NCBI GenBank assembly: GCA_947497945.1
Contig: CANMIP010000016.1
Location: 80,595-144,594 of the forward strand
From: an uncultured Tropicimonas sp.
GTDB lineage: Bacteria; Pseudomonadota; Alphaproteobacteria; Rhodobacterales; Rhodobacteraceae
Direction: 5' to 3'
Length of the DNA: 64,000 nucleotides
Position numbers and translations under genes: made by a program. Shown one piece after another: positions 34,199 to 43,299 of this stretch. The notes under the pieces are model-generated. The model was given only the letters and a program-made list of their open reading frames with translations. It was not told the DNA's origin and ran no database searches. The number at the start of each line of letters is the position of its first letter. The stretch's first letter is position 1.

Positions 34199-34771
34199 TC
34201 AGAACCGGTAGTTCAGGCCGACCGTCGCCGTGGTGGCGTTGACCTTGTCATAGTCGTTGAAATCCTCGAACCGGTGCGCGGCGACTTCGCCGGTCAGGCT
34301 CCAGGCGTCATCCAGCCTGTGCTCGACGCCGACACCGCCGAAATAGCCCCAGGAATTGCCGAAATCATCGCTGTCGGCATAGGCGGCGCCGGCCGTGGCA
34401 TAGAGCATCGTGCTGCCGAAATCATAGCCGCCGCGAACTTTCAGGCGGGAGAGCGAGCTGAGATCGCCCGCATCGGTCGAGATATCGCCGAAAGTCACAT
34501 CGGCGCCGAGACCGACAACCCAGTCGCCGAGATCCCAGTCATACCCGCCCACGATGCCGCCGATCATGCCGTCGCCTTCGAGGTCCTTGGTCAGCTCGCC
34601 ATAGCCGAGCTGCAAGCCGAGATAGCCGCCGGTCCAGTCGGAGGCCGGCGTGACGGGGATCGGCGTGGGGACCGGTTCGATGACGGGTTCGGAGGCCGAG
34701 CCGGCATAGACCGGGGCGGCAATGGCGAGTACGAGGGTGGCACCGAGGGCGCGCTTGGCAAAACTGTTCAT
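34199..34771 (-). CDS. Outer membrane beta-barrel protein (OmpW/Opa-like 8-strand)
   Basis: A 190-aa secreted protein. A signal peptide (MNSFAKRALGATLVLAIAAPVYA) and a Pro-rich linker (EPVIEPVPTPIPVTP) precede a predicted 8-stranded barrel. Alternating strands such as WTGGYLGLQLGYGEL, SRLKVRGGYDFGSTMLYATAGAAYAD and GYFGGVGVEHRLDDAWSL end in a C-terminal aromatic residue (LNYRF), the outer-membrane insertion signal. It is related to the omp25/porin-like small barrels common in Alphaproteobacteria. Function unknown; probably structural. Confidence 0.85.
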   Translation of the reverse strand: MNSFAKRALGATLVLAIAAPVYAGSASEPVIEPVPTPIPVTPASDWTGGYLGLQLGYGELTKDLEGDGMIGGIVGGYDWDLGDWVVGLGADVTFGDISTDAGDLSSLSRLKVRGGYDFGSTMLYATAGAAYADSDDFGNSWGYFGGVGVEHRLDDAWSLTGEVAAHRFEDFNDYDKVNATTATVGLNYRF

Positions 34772-35132
34772 CTGTTTCCCTTTCGGAGTGGCTGCACAGG
34801 GTCATTTGGTGCCTCTCATTCTGCGGAGGCAGGGCCCAGATATGGTCGATCCGCGGGTTTCCAATCCTTCGCGCGCCGGTTTTGCATCCGGTTTCAAATC
34901 CACGGCAACCTTGCGCCGATGCCCTTGCGGCATAGGCAGAAAGGCGCTTCTTATGGTTTTGGTCGGGATTGAAAACGCGCCGCCTGCGCCCTAGCGCCGG
35001 ATCGGGGGAAACCGAGGCGAGAGACCGGCCGCCAAAGGGATGTCATGGGGGAAGAAATGTGGTCCGCCCCGGGCACAGAACAGGGCCGTCAGGCGCGGGT
35101 GGACGCGTGCTGCATCCACCCGGGCAAGGGCG
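34772..35132. other. Intergenic region, no gene seen
   Basis: About 360 bases between the minus-strand barrel gene and moaB. No frame looks coding. An 8-bp hairpin CGGGTGGA/TCCACCCG (35096-35103 with 35115-35122) lies just past the moaB stop without a T-run and could mark its transcript end. The part near 34772 should hold the promoter of the barrel gene. Confidence 0.45.
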
Positions 35133-35675
35133 CTACTTGCGGCGCTTGTGCTCTTCGAGACGGGGGAAGATCTCGACGAAATTGCAGGGGCGGTGGCGGT
35201 AGTCCAGCTGCGGGGCGAGGATCTCGTCCCAGCCATCCTTGCAGGCCCCGGGCGAGCCGGGCAGGGCAAAGAGATAGGTGCCGTGCGCGACGCCTGCACA
35301 GGCGCGGGACTGCACGGCGGAGGTGCCGATCTTCTGCATCGAGATGATGGTGAAGACGGTGGAGAAGGCGTCGATCTCCTTTTCATAGACATCGCGATGC
35401 GCCTCGACGGTCACGTCGCGCCCGGTGAGCCCGGTTCCGCCGGTGGAGATCACGACATCGACATTCGGGTCTTCGCACCAGGCCAAAAGCTGCGCGGCGA
35501 TCTCGCTGCGTTCGTCGGGGAGGATCCTGCGGTCGGCAAGGACATGCCCGGCGGCTTCGATGCGGCCCGCGAGCGTGTCGCCGGAGCGGTCCTCGGCGAG
35601 GCTGCGGCTGTCCGAGACGGTCAGGACCGCGATGCGGACGGGGACGAATTCCTTCGGGGTGTCGGGGCTGTGCAT
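35133..35675 (-). CDS. moaB: Molybdenum cofactor biosynthesis protein B
   Basis: A 180-aa MoCF-domain protein; MoaB/MogA-type enzymes adenylylate molybdopterin. The family blocks are IAVLTVSDSRSLAEDRSGD, DVVISTGGTGLTGRDVT (substrate-binding GGTG) and FALPGSPGACKDGWDEIL. The ATG lies directly after the stop of the LysE-type exporter (no gap), making it the last gene of the udg-lysE-moaB run. Other moa genes are not in the window. Confidence 0.94.
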   Translation of the reverse strand: MHSPDTPKEFVPVRIAVLTVSDSRSLAEDRSGDTLAGRIEAAGHVLADRRILPDERSEIAAQLLAWCEDPNVDVVISTGGTGLTGRDVTVEAHRDVYEKEIDAFSTVFTIISMQKIGTSAVQSRACAGVAHGTYLFALPGSPGACKDGWDEILAPQLDYRHRPCNFVEIFPRLEEHKRRK

Positions 35676-36305
35676 CTAGCTGCGCTCCATGAGGGCCAGC
35701 CGGGCGGCCAGCGCGGTGAAAACACCCGCCGTTGCCCATCCGAGGCCGCGGGCAAAACGGGGAGACTGGGCGAGGCGGCGTCCGAGGCTGCCGGCGAAGA
35801 CCCCGACCAGGCCGTTGACCACCAGCCCGCCAAGGGCCAGCAGCACGCCGAAGACGAGAAATTGCGGCAGGATCGGGCCGTGTTCCGGATCGACGAATTG
35901 CGGCAGAAAGGCGAGCACGAACAGGATCACCTTGGGGTTGGTCAGATTGACCAGCAGCGCCTGCCGGAAGGCGCGGGCGGGCGAGAGGGCCGGGCCGGCG
36001 GCGGTGGGCACCGGTCCGCTCCGGAGCGCGCCGACGGCCAGCCAGAGCAGGTAGGCCACGCCGACCCAGCGGATCACGTCGAGCAGGACCGGCTCGGCGG
36101 CGACAAGCGCCGAGAGGCCGATCCCCGCGGCGGCGGTGTGGAAGAACGCGCCGAGCGCGATGCCGGCATCGGCGGCCAGCGCCGCGCGCGGCCCGCCGCG
36201 CAAGCCCTGCGCCAGGCAGAACATCATGTCCGCCCCCGGCGTCAGGTTGAGCGCCAGGCCGGCCGGGATGAAGGCCAGCAGGGTCAGGGGATCGACGGGG
36301 ATCAC
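35676..36305 (-). CDS. LysE family translocator (amino-acid exporter)
   Basis: A 209-aa inner-membrane protein with six hydrophobic segments, of the LysE/RhtB superfamily. The N-terminal signature LNLTPGADMMFCLAQGLRGG after helix 1 and the mid-protein NLTNPKVILFVLAFLPQFVD are typical. The start is GTG at 36305, overlapping the glycosylase stop as GTGA. This separates it from a much longer open frame, whose upstream part is the shadow of the glycosylase gene. Substrate probably an amino acid, not determinable. Confidence 0.9.
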   Translation of the reverse strand: MIPVDPLTLLAFIPAGLALNLTPGADMMFCLAQGLRGGPRAALAADAGIALGAFFHTAAAGIGLSALVAAEPVLLDVIRWVGVAYLLWLAVGALRSGPVPTAAGPALSPARAFRQALLVNLTNPKVILFVLAFLPQFVDPEHGPILPQFLVFGVLLALGGLVVNGLVGVFAGSLGRRLAQSPRFARGLGWATAGVFTALAARLALMERS

Positions 36306-37117
36306 GGCGGTGTCTCGCCGCGCAGCCGGGCTTTCAGCGAGAGCAAATCCGCCCATGCCTCGCGCTTGGCGCCGGGATTCCGCAACAGGTAGGCCGGGTG
36401 GAACATCGGCAGGGCCGGGCGGCCGAGCGTCTCGGTCCAGGTGCCCCGGATCCGCGTGATCCCGCGACGCCCCAGCATCGCCTGACAGGAGATGTTCCCC
36501 ATCAGCACCAGCGCGTCCGGGCCGATCAGCTCGACATGCCGTTCCACGAAGGGCTTGAGCATGGCAATTTCCTCGGGCCTCGGATCGCGGTTCTGCGGCG
36601 GCCGCCAGGGCAGGATATTGGTGATATAGACCGCGTCCGCCGCGTCTTCGGCATCGCGAGCAAGCCCGATCGCGGCCAGCATCCGGTCCAGCAACTGCCC
36701 GGCGCGTCCGACAAAGGGGCGCCCCTGGATGTCCTCGTCCCGCCCGGGGGCCTCGCCGATGATCATCAGCCGGGCCTTCGGGTTCCCGTCGCTGAAGACC
36801 AGCGAACGGGCGCCCTGTTTCAGCTCGCAATGCGGGAAACCGGCAAGGGACTGCGCCAGCGCTTCCGGTGTCGCGGCGGCCTTCGCCATCGCGCGGGCAT
36901 CGCCGATTGGATCGGCTTTCGGCGGGGGCACGACCGCCGGTGTGCCCCGCGCGGCCGGTGACCTTTCGGCCTCCGCCTTTTCCCTGGCCTCTTCCATCAG
37001 GGCCTTGCTCAGCGCGAAGCGATCCACCGGTGCCGCGAGTGTCGCCTCGTCCGCGCCCATCGAGACCTGGAAGTCGAGAGCGGCATAGATATCGTGATAG
37101 GCGAGTTCCTGGACCAT
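36302..37117 (-). CDS. Uracil-DNA glycosylase, family-4-like, without the Fe-S cysteines
   Basis: A 271-aa base-excision repair enzyme. Motif A GEAPGRDEDIQGRPFVGRAG and motif B HPAYLLRNP, together with TNILPWRPPQNRDPRPEE, place it with type 4 (UDGa) glycosylases. Canonical members bind a 4Fe-4S cluster through four Cys (CxxC before motif A and two after). Here only one Cys precedes the domain (PHCELK) and the expected later ones are not at their places (EEIAMLKPFVERHVEL). The first ~85 residues are a low-complexity extension. The ATG at 37117 starts MVQELAYHDIYAAL. Confidence 0.87.
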   Translation of the reverse strand: MVQELAYHDIYAALDFQVSMGADEATLAAPVDRFALSKALMEEAREKAEAERSPAARGTPAVVPPPKADPIGDARAMAKAAATPEALAQSLAGFPHCELKQGARSLVFSDGNPKARLMIIGEAPGRDEDIQGRPFVGRAGQLLDRMLAAIGLARDAEDAADAVYITNILPWRPPQNRDPRPEEIAMLKPFVERHVELIGPDALVLMGNISCQAMLGRRGITRIRGTWTETLGRPALPMFHPAYLLRNPGAKREAWADLLSLKARLRGETPP

Positions 37118-37288
37118 GAGAGACTTGCTAGCCCAAGGCGGCGCGGTCGGGAAGGGGCTAGCTGGTCTCATGGGAGCTTTGGGGCGGCAAGAGCCGCGTG
37201 CCGGGATTGGAACCGGTCGGCCTCGGGGAGGCAGGAAACCCGGTGGCCACTGTGAGATACCTTCCCGTGCGGCCGGCGGAGGTGTCGA

Positions 37289-38113
37289 TCAGCCGCCCTT
37301 GCAGCCGCGAATATCGACGGCGTTCGAGCCGGCAATCACAGTGAACCGCAGTGCAGTACGCTGAAGCGCCATCGGCTTGCCATTCGGCGGGACGAGATCG
37401 GCTTCGAGATGCAGCGCGCCTCCCCTCCGTTCGACCATCGGCTGCGAGACCCAGATACGCGGATCGCCGGCCTCGACAAGCGCCACCTCGTCGCCCGGCA
37501 GGCGAGGCATCTCGATGCGCACTTGCAGCCGCAGCCCGTCCGAGATCGGCTCCAGATCACAGCGAACAACACCCACGCCCGCGCGCTTGGCGGATCGGGG
37601 CTGGCTAGCCAGCGCCTGGTGAATCACCGGGTCGGAGACTCCGGCGCCGTCCAGCTGTGCGTCGAGCAACAGGCGCGCCGGCATGCAGATCGTTTCGCAG
37701 ATGCCGAGGTCGACTTCGCCGCGCAGCCGGATCGGCTTGCCGGGCTGTTTCGGGTGCAGCTCGATGGGCAGGACAAGCTCTTCGGCATATCCGATCGTGC
37801 GCGCTCCATAGATGTCGAAGACGCGCGGGCTCGGCCAGTGGTAGCGCACGCCCCGCAGGTTCTCCGACTTCGACCAGTCGAAATGCGGCGGGATGCCGGT
37901 CTCGCCGGGAGCGCGCCAATAGGTCTTCCAGCCGGGCGCGAGCCGGATATGCAGCGCCGCCATACGGGTGCCATCCTGGGTCGTCCACCCGCCAAGTATC
38001 TCGGCCTGCACCACATTCTCCGGTGGCCCTCCGCCGGCCTGGGCGAAAAACGGCAGGAGCCCGACAAACGTGGCGGCGAGGAGGGTCCGGAGTTGGCACA
38101 GAGTGGATGTCAT
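37289..38113 (-). CDS. Periplasmic DsbD-alpha-like domain protein
   Basis: A 274-aa exported protein. A signal peptide (LLAATFVGLLPFFAQA) is followed by a domain like the N-terminal immunoglobulin-like alpha domain of DsbD: MAALHIRLAPGWKTYWRAPGETGIPP and EVDLGICETICMPARLLL. The last contains the CxxxC pair that in DsbD-alpha passes electrons to periplasmic partners. No transmembrane or thioredoxin domain is attached, so a separate CcdA/DsbD-beta partner would be needed. It is divergent from yqgE. Confidence 0.85.
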   Translation of the reverse strand: MTSTLCQLRTLLAATFVGLLPFFAQAGGGPPENVVQAEILGGWTTQDGTRMAALHIRLAPGWKTYWRAPGETGIPPHFDWSKSENLRGVRYHWPSPRVFDIYGARTIGYAEELVLPIELHPKQPGKPIRLRGEVDLGICETICMPARLLLDAQLDGAGVSDPVIHQALASQPRSAKRAGVGVVRCDLEPISDGLRLQVRIEMPRLPGDEVALVEAGDPRIWVSQPMVERRGGALHLEADLVPPNGKPMALQRTALRFTVIAGSNAVDIRGCKGG

Positions 38114-38228
38114 GGCGCAGAGGATATGCAGTCTGGCGCCAGTGGGAAATCACATATTGGAGACGAAAGGCCCCCTGTGCCTTCACAGCCTCTTGTGCCG
38201 GCGGTCCTGGCGGATCATTGTCTCGGCG

Positions 38229-38804
38229 ATGACCGATTCCGCATCCCATATGGACCTCTCCGGCAAGCTGCTGATCGCCATGCCCGGCATGGGCGATCCC
38301 CGTTTCGACCGTTCCGTTATCTATCTCTGCGCCCATTCCGAAGATGGCGCGATGGGTCTGATCGTGAACCAGCCGGCGGCGGATCTTGCCTTTGGCGACC
38401 TGCTGGAGCAGCTCGAGATCGATGCCAGCGACGAAAGCCTGCCGACCCAGATCCATATCGGCGGGCCGGTCGAGAACGGTCGGGGCTTCGTGCTGCATTC
38501 GGGCGAATACAACCTGCCGGACTCCACTTTGCAGGTCGATGCGGATTTCGGCATGACCGCGACGCTGGAGATCCTGGAAGACATGGCGCTGCGGCGTGGC
38601 CCCGAACGGGCGCTGCTGGCGCTCGGCTATTCCGGCTGGGCGCCGGGACAGCTCGAGGAAGAAATCGCCCAGAATGGCTGGCTGACCTGCGATGCGAGCC
38701 CGGATCTCGTCTTCGGAGGCGAGAATGCGCAGAAATGGGAGAAGGCGCTGGCGGTTCTCGGGATCGACCCGCTGACATTGTCCGCGAGCGCCGGGCGGGC
38801 CTGA
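38229..38804 (+). CDS. YqgE/AlgH family protein
   Basis: A 191-aa cytoplasmic protein of the conserved but uncharacterised YqgE/AlgH family. Blocks include LSGKLLIAMPGMGDPRFDRSVIY, CAHSEDGAMGLIVNQP, IHIGGPVENGRGFVLHS and YSGWAPGQLEEEIAQNGWL. AlgH was once linked to alginate regulation in Pseudomonas, without a settled mechanism. ATG at 38229 used; a second ATG at 38250 (MDLSGKL) is equally plausible, and neither has a strong ribosome site. Confidence 0.92.
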   Translation: MTDSASHMDLSGKLLIAMPGMGDPRFDRSVIYLCAHSEDGAMGLIVNQPAADLAFGDLLEQLEIDASDESLPTQIHIGGPVENGRGFVLHSGEYNLPDSTLQVDADFGMTATLEILEDMALRRGPERALLALGYSGWAPGQLEEEIAQNGWLTCDASPDLVFGGENAQKWEKALAVLGIDPLTLSASAGRA

Positions 38805-38923
38805 AGCGGCCTCGAGTTTCAATCCGACCCTCATCCTGATGTCTGCAAACCGCTGCCAGCGGGTTGTCGTCGTTCGTCACACCGAGCGGCGGCAGGGCCG
38901 GTCAGATCGGGAGACCCTGGAGA

Positions 38924-40477
38924 TCAACCGGTCTTTGGCCCGCGTCGCATCGAGCGGCGGATCTCGCCGAGGCTGGTCGCGCCGATCAGCTGGGCCACGG
39001 CGAAATAGCTCACGATCCCGGCGCCCACGAGCAGGGTCAGGGCGAGGAAGCGGATATGCCGCTGGTACAGCCAGTCGCCGAGCAGCGCTTCCGTCCCGAG
39101 CAGGACCGCCCCCATCACCAGCGAGGCGATGACGATCCGCCCCGCACGGTGCTTCAATCTCGCATCGAGCTGGGCGGCATCCCCCATGTCGCGCGAGCCG
39201 AGCCAGAGCAGGACGACCATTGCCCAGCCCGCGAGCGTCGTTGCCCAGGCGGCGGCATGGAACCCGATCAGGAAGGAACCCGCGATGGCGACGACGGCGT
39301 TGAGGATCATCGCCACCACCGCGTAGCGGAAGGGCGATTTGGTGTCGTGGCGGGCGAAATAGAGCGGCTGCAGGACTTTCTGCAGCACGAAGGCCGGCAG
39401 GCCGAGCCCGTAGATCGCCGTCACCTCGGCGGTCCTGGCGGCGGCCTGCGCGGAGAAGGCACCGCGCTGGTAGAGCACCGAGACGATCGGCTCCGCGACG
39501 GCGACGAGGGCGACGGCGGCGGGGAGTGTCAGCAGCAGGGCAAACTCGGTGGCGCGGTTGAAGGCGTAGCTGCCTCCGGTCGTGTCATCGACGGCAAGGC
39601 GACGGGAGAGGTCAGGCAACAGCACCACGCCGATGGCGATGGCGACCACGCCGAGGGGAAGCTGGTAGAGCCGGTCGGCGAGGTTGAGATACTGGATGGC
39701 GCCTTCGAAATAGGAGGCGACCTGGCGGCCGACGAGCAGGTTGATCTGCACGACGCCGCCGGCGAGCATCGCCGGCAGGGCGATGCCGGCGAGCTTGCGC
39801 ATGTCCGGCGTCAGCACCGGCCGGCGCGGGATGAGGCGGAATCCGGCCCGCGAGGCCGCGACCCAGAGCAGGCCGAACTGTGCCACGCCCGCGACCGGCA
39901 CGGCCCAGATCAGCCAGCTGCCGAAATCGCCGCCGACCAGTGTTGCGATCAGCATCGAGCTGACGAGGATGACGTTCAGTAGCACCGGCGCGGCGGCCGC
40001 GGCAACAAAGCGCCCGGTGGCGTTCAGCACGCCGGAGAGCAGGGCGGCGAGCGAGATGAACAGGATATAGGGGAAGGCGATGCGGCCGAACTCGACGGCG
40101 ATGTCGAAGCGCCCGTCAGCCTTGAAACCGGAGGCCATGGCCAGCACCAGCCAGGGCATGGCCAGTTGCGCCAGCAGGGTGAAGACGATCAGGATCGACG
40201 CCAGGCCGGCGAAGGCGTCACGGGCGAATCCCTGCGGGTCCGCGTCATTCTCCAGCTTCTTGGAGAAGATCGGCACGAAGGCCATGTTGAACGCGCCTTC
40301 GGCAAAGAAGCGGCGGAACATGTTGGGCAGCGAGAAGGCGACCACGAAAGCTTCAGCAACCGGCCCATCGCCGAGCTTGGCGGCGATGACGATATCGCGC
40401 ACGAAACCGAGGATCCGCGACATGAGCGTCCAGAAGCCCACCGTCAGGAACCCCGCCATGAGGCGGATCGGTTTCAT
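38924..40477 (-). CDS. murJ: Lipid II flippase MurJ
   Basis: Flips lipid II across the inner membrane for peptidoglycan synthesis. The 517-aa protein has about 14 hydrophobic segments. Family stretches are MSRILGFVRDIVIAAKLGDG, MFRRFFAEGAFNMAFVPIF, and RLYQLPLGVVAIAIGVVLLPDLSR, with the central-cavity arginines. Its start overlaps the glnD stop (ATGA). The pairing glnD-murJ is common in Rhodobacteraceae. Confidence 0.96.
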   Translation of the reverse strand: MKPIRLMAGFLTVGFWTLMSRILGFVRDIVIAAKLGDGPVAEAFVVAFSLPNMFRRFFAEGAFNMAFVPIFSKKLENDADPQGFARDAFAGLASILIVFTLLAQLAMPWLVLAMASGFKADGRFDIAVEFGRIAFPYILFISLAALLSGVLNATGRFVAAAAAPVLLNVILVSSMLIATLVGGDFGSWLIWAVPVAGVAQFGLLWVAASRAGFRLIPRRPVLTPDMRKLAGIALPAMLAGGVVQINLLVGRQVASYFEGAIQYLNLADRLYQLPLGVVAIAIGVVLLPDLSRRLAVDDTTGGSYAFNRATEFALLLTLPAAVALVAVAEPIVSVLYQRGAFSAQAAARTAEVTAIYGLGLPAFVLQKVLQPLYFARHDTKSPFRYAVVAMILNAVVAIAGSFLIGFHAAAWATTLAGWAMVVLLWLGSRDMGDAAQLDARLKHRAGRIVIASLVMGAVLLGTEALLGDWLYQRHIRFLALTLLVGAGIVSYFAVAQLIGATSLGEIRRSMRRGPKTG

Positions 40478-43299
40478 TCGCTCCGCGCCCTTTCCGCACC
40501 GCGTTCGATGGCGCCGATGAGCTTCTTCTCAAGCGCGCGCTGCTTGCTCTCGGAGAAGATCTTCAGCCCGAACATGTCCTTGACGTAGAAGGTGTCCACC
40601 ACCTGTGCGCCATAGGTCGCGATCACGGCGGAAGCGATATAGATATGCGAGCTGGCCAGCGTCCGGGTCAGGTCATAGAGCAGGCCCGGGCGGTCGCGCG
40701 TGTCGACCTCGATCAGGGTGTAGATCTCCGAGCCGTCATTGTCGAAATGCACCGAGGTCGGGAAGCGGAAATCGCGTTCGCGCTTCTTGGGCTTGTCGCG
40801 CTTGGTCAGCGCGTCGCGGGCAATGACCTCGCCCTTGAGCGTCTTGTCGATCATCTGCGACAGGCGCGGCAGGCGTGCGGCCTCGTAGGGCGCGCCGTCG
40901 CCATCCTGGATCCAGAACACGGCGGTCGCGTAGCCGTCCTTGGAGGTATAGGTGCGTGCGTCCACCACGTTGGCGCCGACCAGCGCCAGCGCGCCGGCGA
41001 GCCGCGAGAAGATGCCCGGATGGTCGACCATGGCGAAACAGGCGCGGGTGGCGTCGCGATCCGGTTCCGGGGTCAGGTCGATGCGGATCTCGTCGTCGGG
41101 CAGGTTCCGCAACAGGCGGGCAAACACCGTGTGGGCCTGGTTGGGCATGCCTTGCCAGTAGGGGCTGTAATGGCGGTCGATCTCGGCATCCACGGCGTCG
41201 TCCGGCCAGTCCGCCAGGGCGAGGCGCAGGGCGTCCTGGCTTTCATCGCCGATATTGTCGCGGTTGATGTCTTCGAGACCGTTCTTGAGCGCATCGGCGG
41301 TGCGCCGGTGCAGGGTGCGCAGGAGCTGCGCCTTCCAGTTGTTCCAGGTGTCGGGGCCGACCGCGCGGATATCGCAGACGGTCAGCACCGTGAGCAGGTC
41401 CAGCCGGCGGCGCGACTTCACCGCCTTGGCGAAATCGGAAACGGTGCGCGGGTCGGAGATGTCGCGTTTCTGCGCCATGTCGGACATGACGAGATGCATG
41501 CGCACCAGCCATTCGACGGTCTCGACCTCGTCATCCGAGAGCCCCAGCCGCTGGCAGACCGGACGGGCGATGCGGGCGCCGAGGATGGAATGGTCCTCCT
41601 GCCGGCCCTTGCCGATATCGTGCAGGAAGACGGCGAGATAGAGCACGCGCCGGTTGATATTGCCCTTGTCGAGGATGCGCGAGACGACCGGCAGTTCCTC
41701 GACCAGCTCCGCATGTTCGATCTCGGCCAGCACCTTGATGGCCTGGATCGTGTGCTCGTCGACCGTGTAGGCGTGGTAGAAATTGAACTGCATCATCGCC
41801 ACGATCGGCTCGAATTCCGGCACGAAGGCGGCGAGCACGCCGAGTTCGTTCATCCGGCGCAGGGCGCGTTCCGGGTTGCCATGCTCCAGCATCAGCCGCA
41901 GGAAAATCTCGGCGGCTTCCGGGTCGCGGCGCATATCTGCATCGATCCGGCCGAGATTGGCCGAGACGAGGCGCATCGCGTCGGGGTGGATCAGCGTATC
42001 GGTGCTCAGGGCCTCGTCGAAGAGGCGCAGGATGTTGAGATTGTCTTCGAGGAATTTCTCGTCATCGGCGATGGCCAGCCGGCCGCCCTGCATCAGGAAC
42101 CCGTCGCTCAGCCGTTTCTTCTGGCGGCGGCGGAAGAAGCCGGCAAGCATCGGCTCGCGCTTGGCATGCTGGGTTTCCATCGCGGTCAGGAAGATCCGGG
42201 TCAGCTCGCCGACGCGGGTGGCGTGGCGGAAATAGTCCTGCATGAAATGCTCGACCGCGCGGCGCCCCGAATGGTCCGTATAGCCGAGCCGTTCGGAGAC
42301 CGGGACCTGCATGTCGAAGGTGAGCTGCTCGGCGGGCCGTCCGGCGATCAGGTGCAGATGCGCCCGCGCGGCCCAGAGGAAGGTCTCGGCCTGCTCGAAA
42401 GCCCAGTATTCCTCCGGTGTGAAGACGCCGAGCTCGACCAGCTCCTCGATCCGGTTCACGCTATGGACGTATTTGGCGATCCAGAAGAGCGATTGCAGGT
42501 CGCGCAGGCCCCCCTTGCCCTCCTTGATATTGGGCTCCAGCATGTAGCGCTGGCCGCCCTGCTTCTTGTGACGCTGGGCGCGTTCCTGCAGCTTGGCCTC
42601 AATGTAATCCTTCGACGAGGCCTTGAAGAGCTCCTTCCAGAGCCGTTGCGCCAGCCGGTCGGTCAGCTCGGGGTCGCCATCGACATGGCGCATCTCCAGC
42701 AGCGAGGTGCGGATGGTGTAATCCTCGCGGCCGAGCTTCATGCATTCGCGGATCGTGCGGGTCGAGTGGCCGACCTTCAGCCGCAGGTCCCACAGGATAT
42801 AGAGCATCTCTTCGACGATGCTCTCGATGCGCGCGGTCAGCTTCTCCTCGGAGAGGAAAAGCAGGTCGACATCGGAATGCGGCGCCATCTCGGCACGGCC
42901 ATAGCCGCCCACGGCGATCACCGCCATATGCTGCTCGGAGGCATCTGCGCCGCCGGTCACCAGCAGGAACTTTGCGCTCCAGAAGGCGGCGCGGACAAGG
43001 CAGTCGGTCAGCCAGGCATAGCTGTGCACCAGCGGGCGCGCGGCCCGGGGCGAGGTCGTGAACGCGGTCTCGATCGCGGCGCGGCCGCGGGCGAGTTCCT
43101 CGGCAAGCACCTTGGTCGCACATGCGCGCCGTCCGGTGCCCGCCTCGCCTTGCACAGCGGCGGCGAGGCGGTCGGACAATCCTTCTAGGTCGAAGATATC
43201 GATCGCCGGGCAGATGAGATCGGCGGGTACGGGCGGCAGTTGCAGGACGTGATCCGGCTCAGAAGCCGAATCCGCCGAAGCTCTTGGGGGCAGGGTCAA
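40474..43299 (-). CDS. glnD: [Protein-PII] uridylyltransferase/uridylyl-removing enzyme
   Basis: Bifunctional sensor of glutamine that uridylylates and deuridylylates PII proteins. The 941-aa protein has, in order, the nucleotidyltransferase motif GGYGRAEMAPHSDVDLLFL, an HD phosphohydrolase domain (VFLHDIGKGRQEDHS), and two C-terminal ACT domains (VDHPGIFSRLAGAL and VDTRDRPGLLYDLTRTLA). The start is not certain: the first usable codon is TTG at 43299, which lies inside lppC with a 41-base overlap; no in-frame ATG occurs before residue 120. It is coupled to murJ by ATGA. Confidence 0.95.
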   Translation of the reverse strand: MTLPPRASADSASEPDHVLQLPPVPADLICPAIDIFDLEGLSDRLAAAVQGEAGTGRRACATKVLAEELARGRAAIETAFTTSPRAARPLVHSYAWLTDCLVRAAFWSAKFLLVTGGADASEQHMAVIAVGGYGRAEMAPHSDVDLLFLSEEKLTARIESIVEEMLYILWDLRLKVGHSTRTIRECMKLGREDYTIRTSLLEMRHVDGDPELTDRLAQRLWKELFKASSKDYIEAKLQERAQRHKKQGGQRYMLEPNIKEGKGGLRDLQSLFWIAKYVHSVNRIEELVELGVFTPEEYWAFEQAETFLWAARAHLHLIAGRPAEQLTFDMQVPVSERLGYTDHSGRRAVEHFMQDYFRHATRVGELTRIFLTAMETQHAKREPMLAGFFRRRQKKRLSDGFLMQGGRLAIADDEKFLEDNLNILRLFDEALSTDTLIHPDAMRLVSANLGRIDADMRRDPEAAEIFLRLMLEHGNPERALRRMNELGVLAAFVPEFEPIVAMMQFNFYHAYTVDEHTIQAIKVLAEIEHAELVEELPVVSRILDKGNINRRVLYLAVFLHDIGKGRQEDHSILGARIARPVCQRLGLSDDEVETVEWLVRMHLVMSDMAQKRDISDPRTVSDFAKAVKSRRRLDLLTVLTVCDIRAVGPDTWNNWKAQLLRTLHRRTADALKNGLEDINRDNIGDESQDALRLALADWPDDAVDAEIDRHYSPYWQGMPNQAHTVFARLLRNLPDDEIRIDLTPEPDRDATRACFAMVDHPGIFSRLAGALALVGANVVDARTYTSKDGYATAVFWIQDGDGAPYEAARLPRLSQMIDKTLKGEVIARDALTKRDKPKKRERDFRFPTSVHFDNDGSEIYTLIEVDTRDRPGLLYDLTRTLASSHIYIASAVIATYGAQVVDTFYVKDMFGLKIFSESKQRALEKKLIGAIERGAERARSE

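Noticed and set aside
40645..43188. An 847-codon open frame on the plus strand
   Set aside because: It is exactly antisense to glnD, a usual effect of high GC third positions; composition is His/Asp/Arg-rich with no domain.
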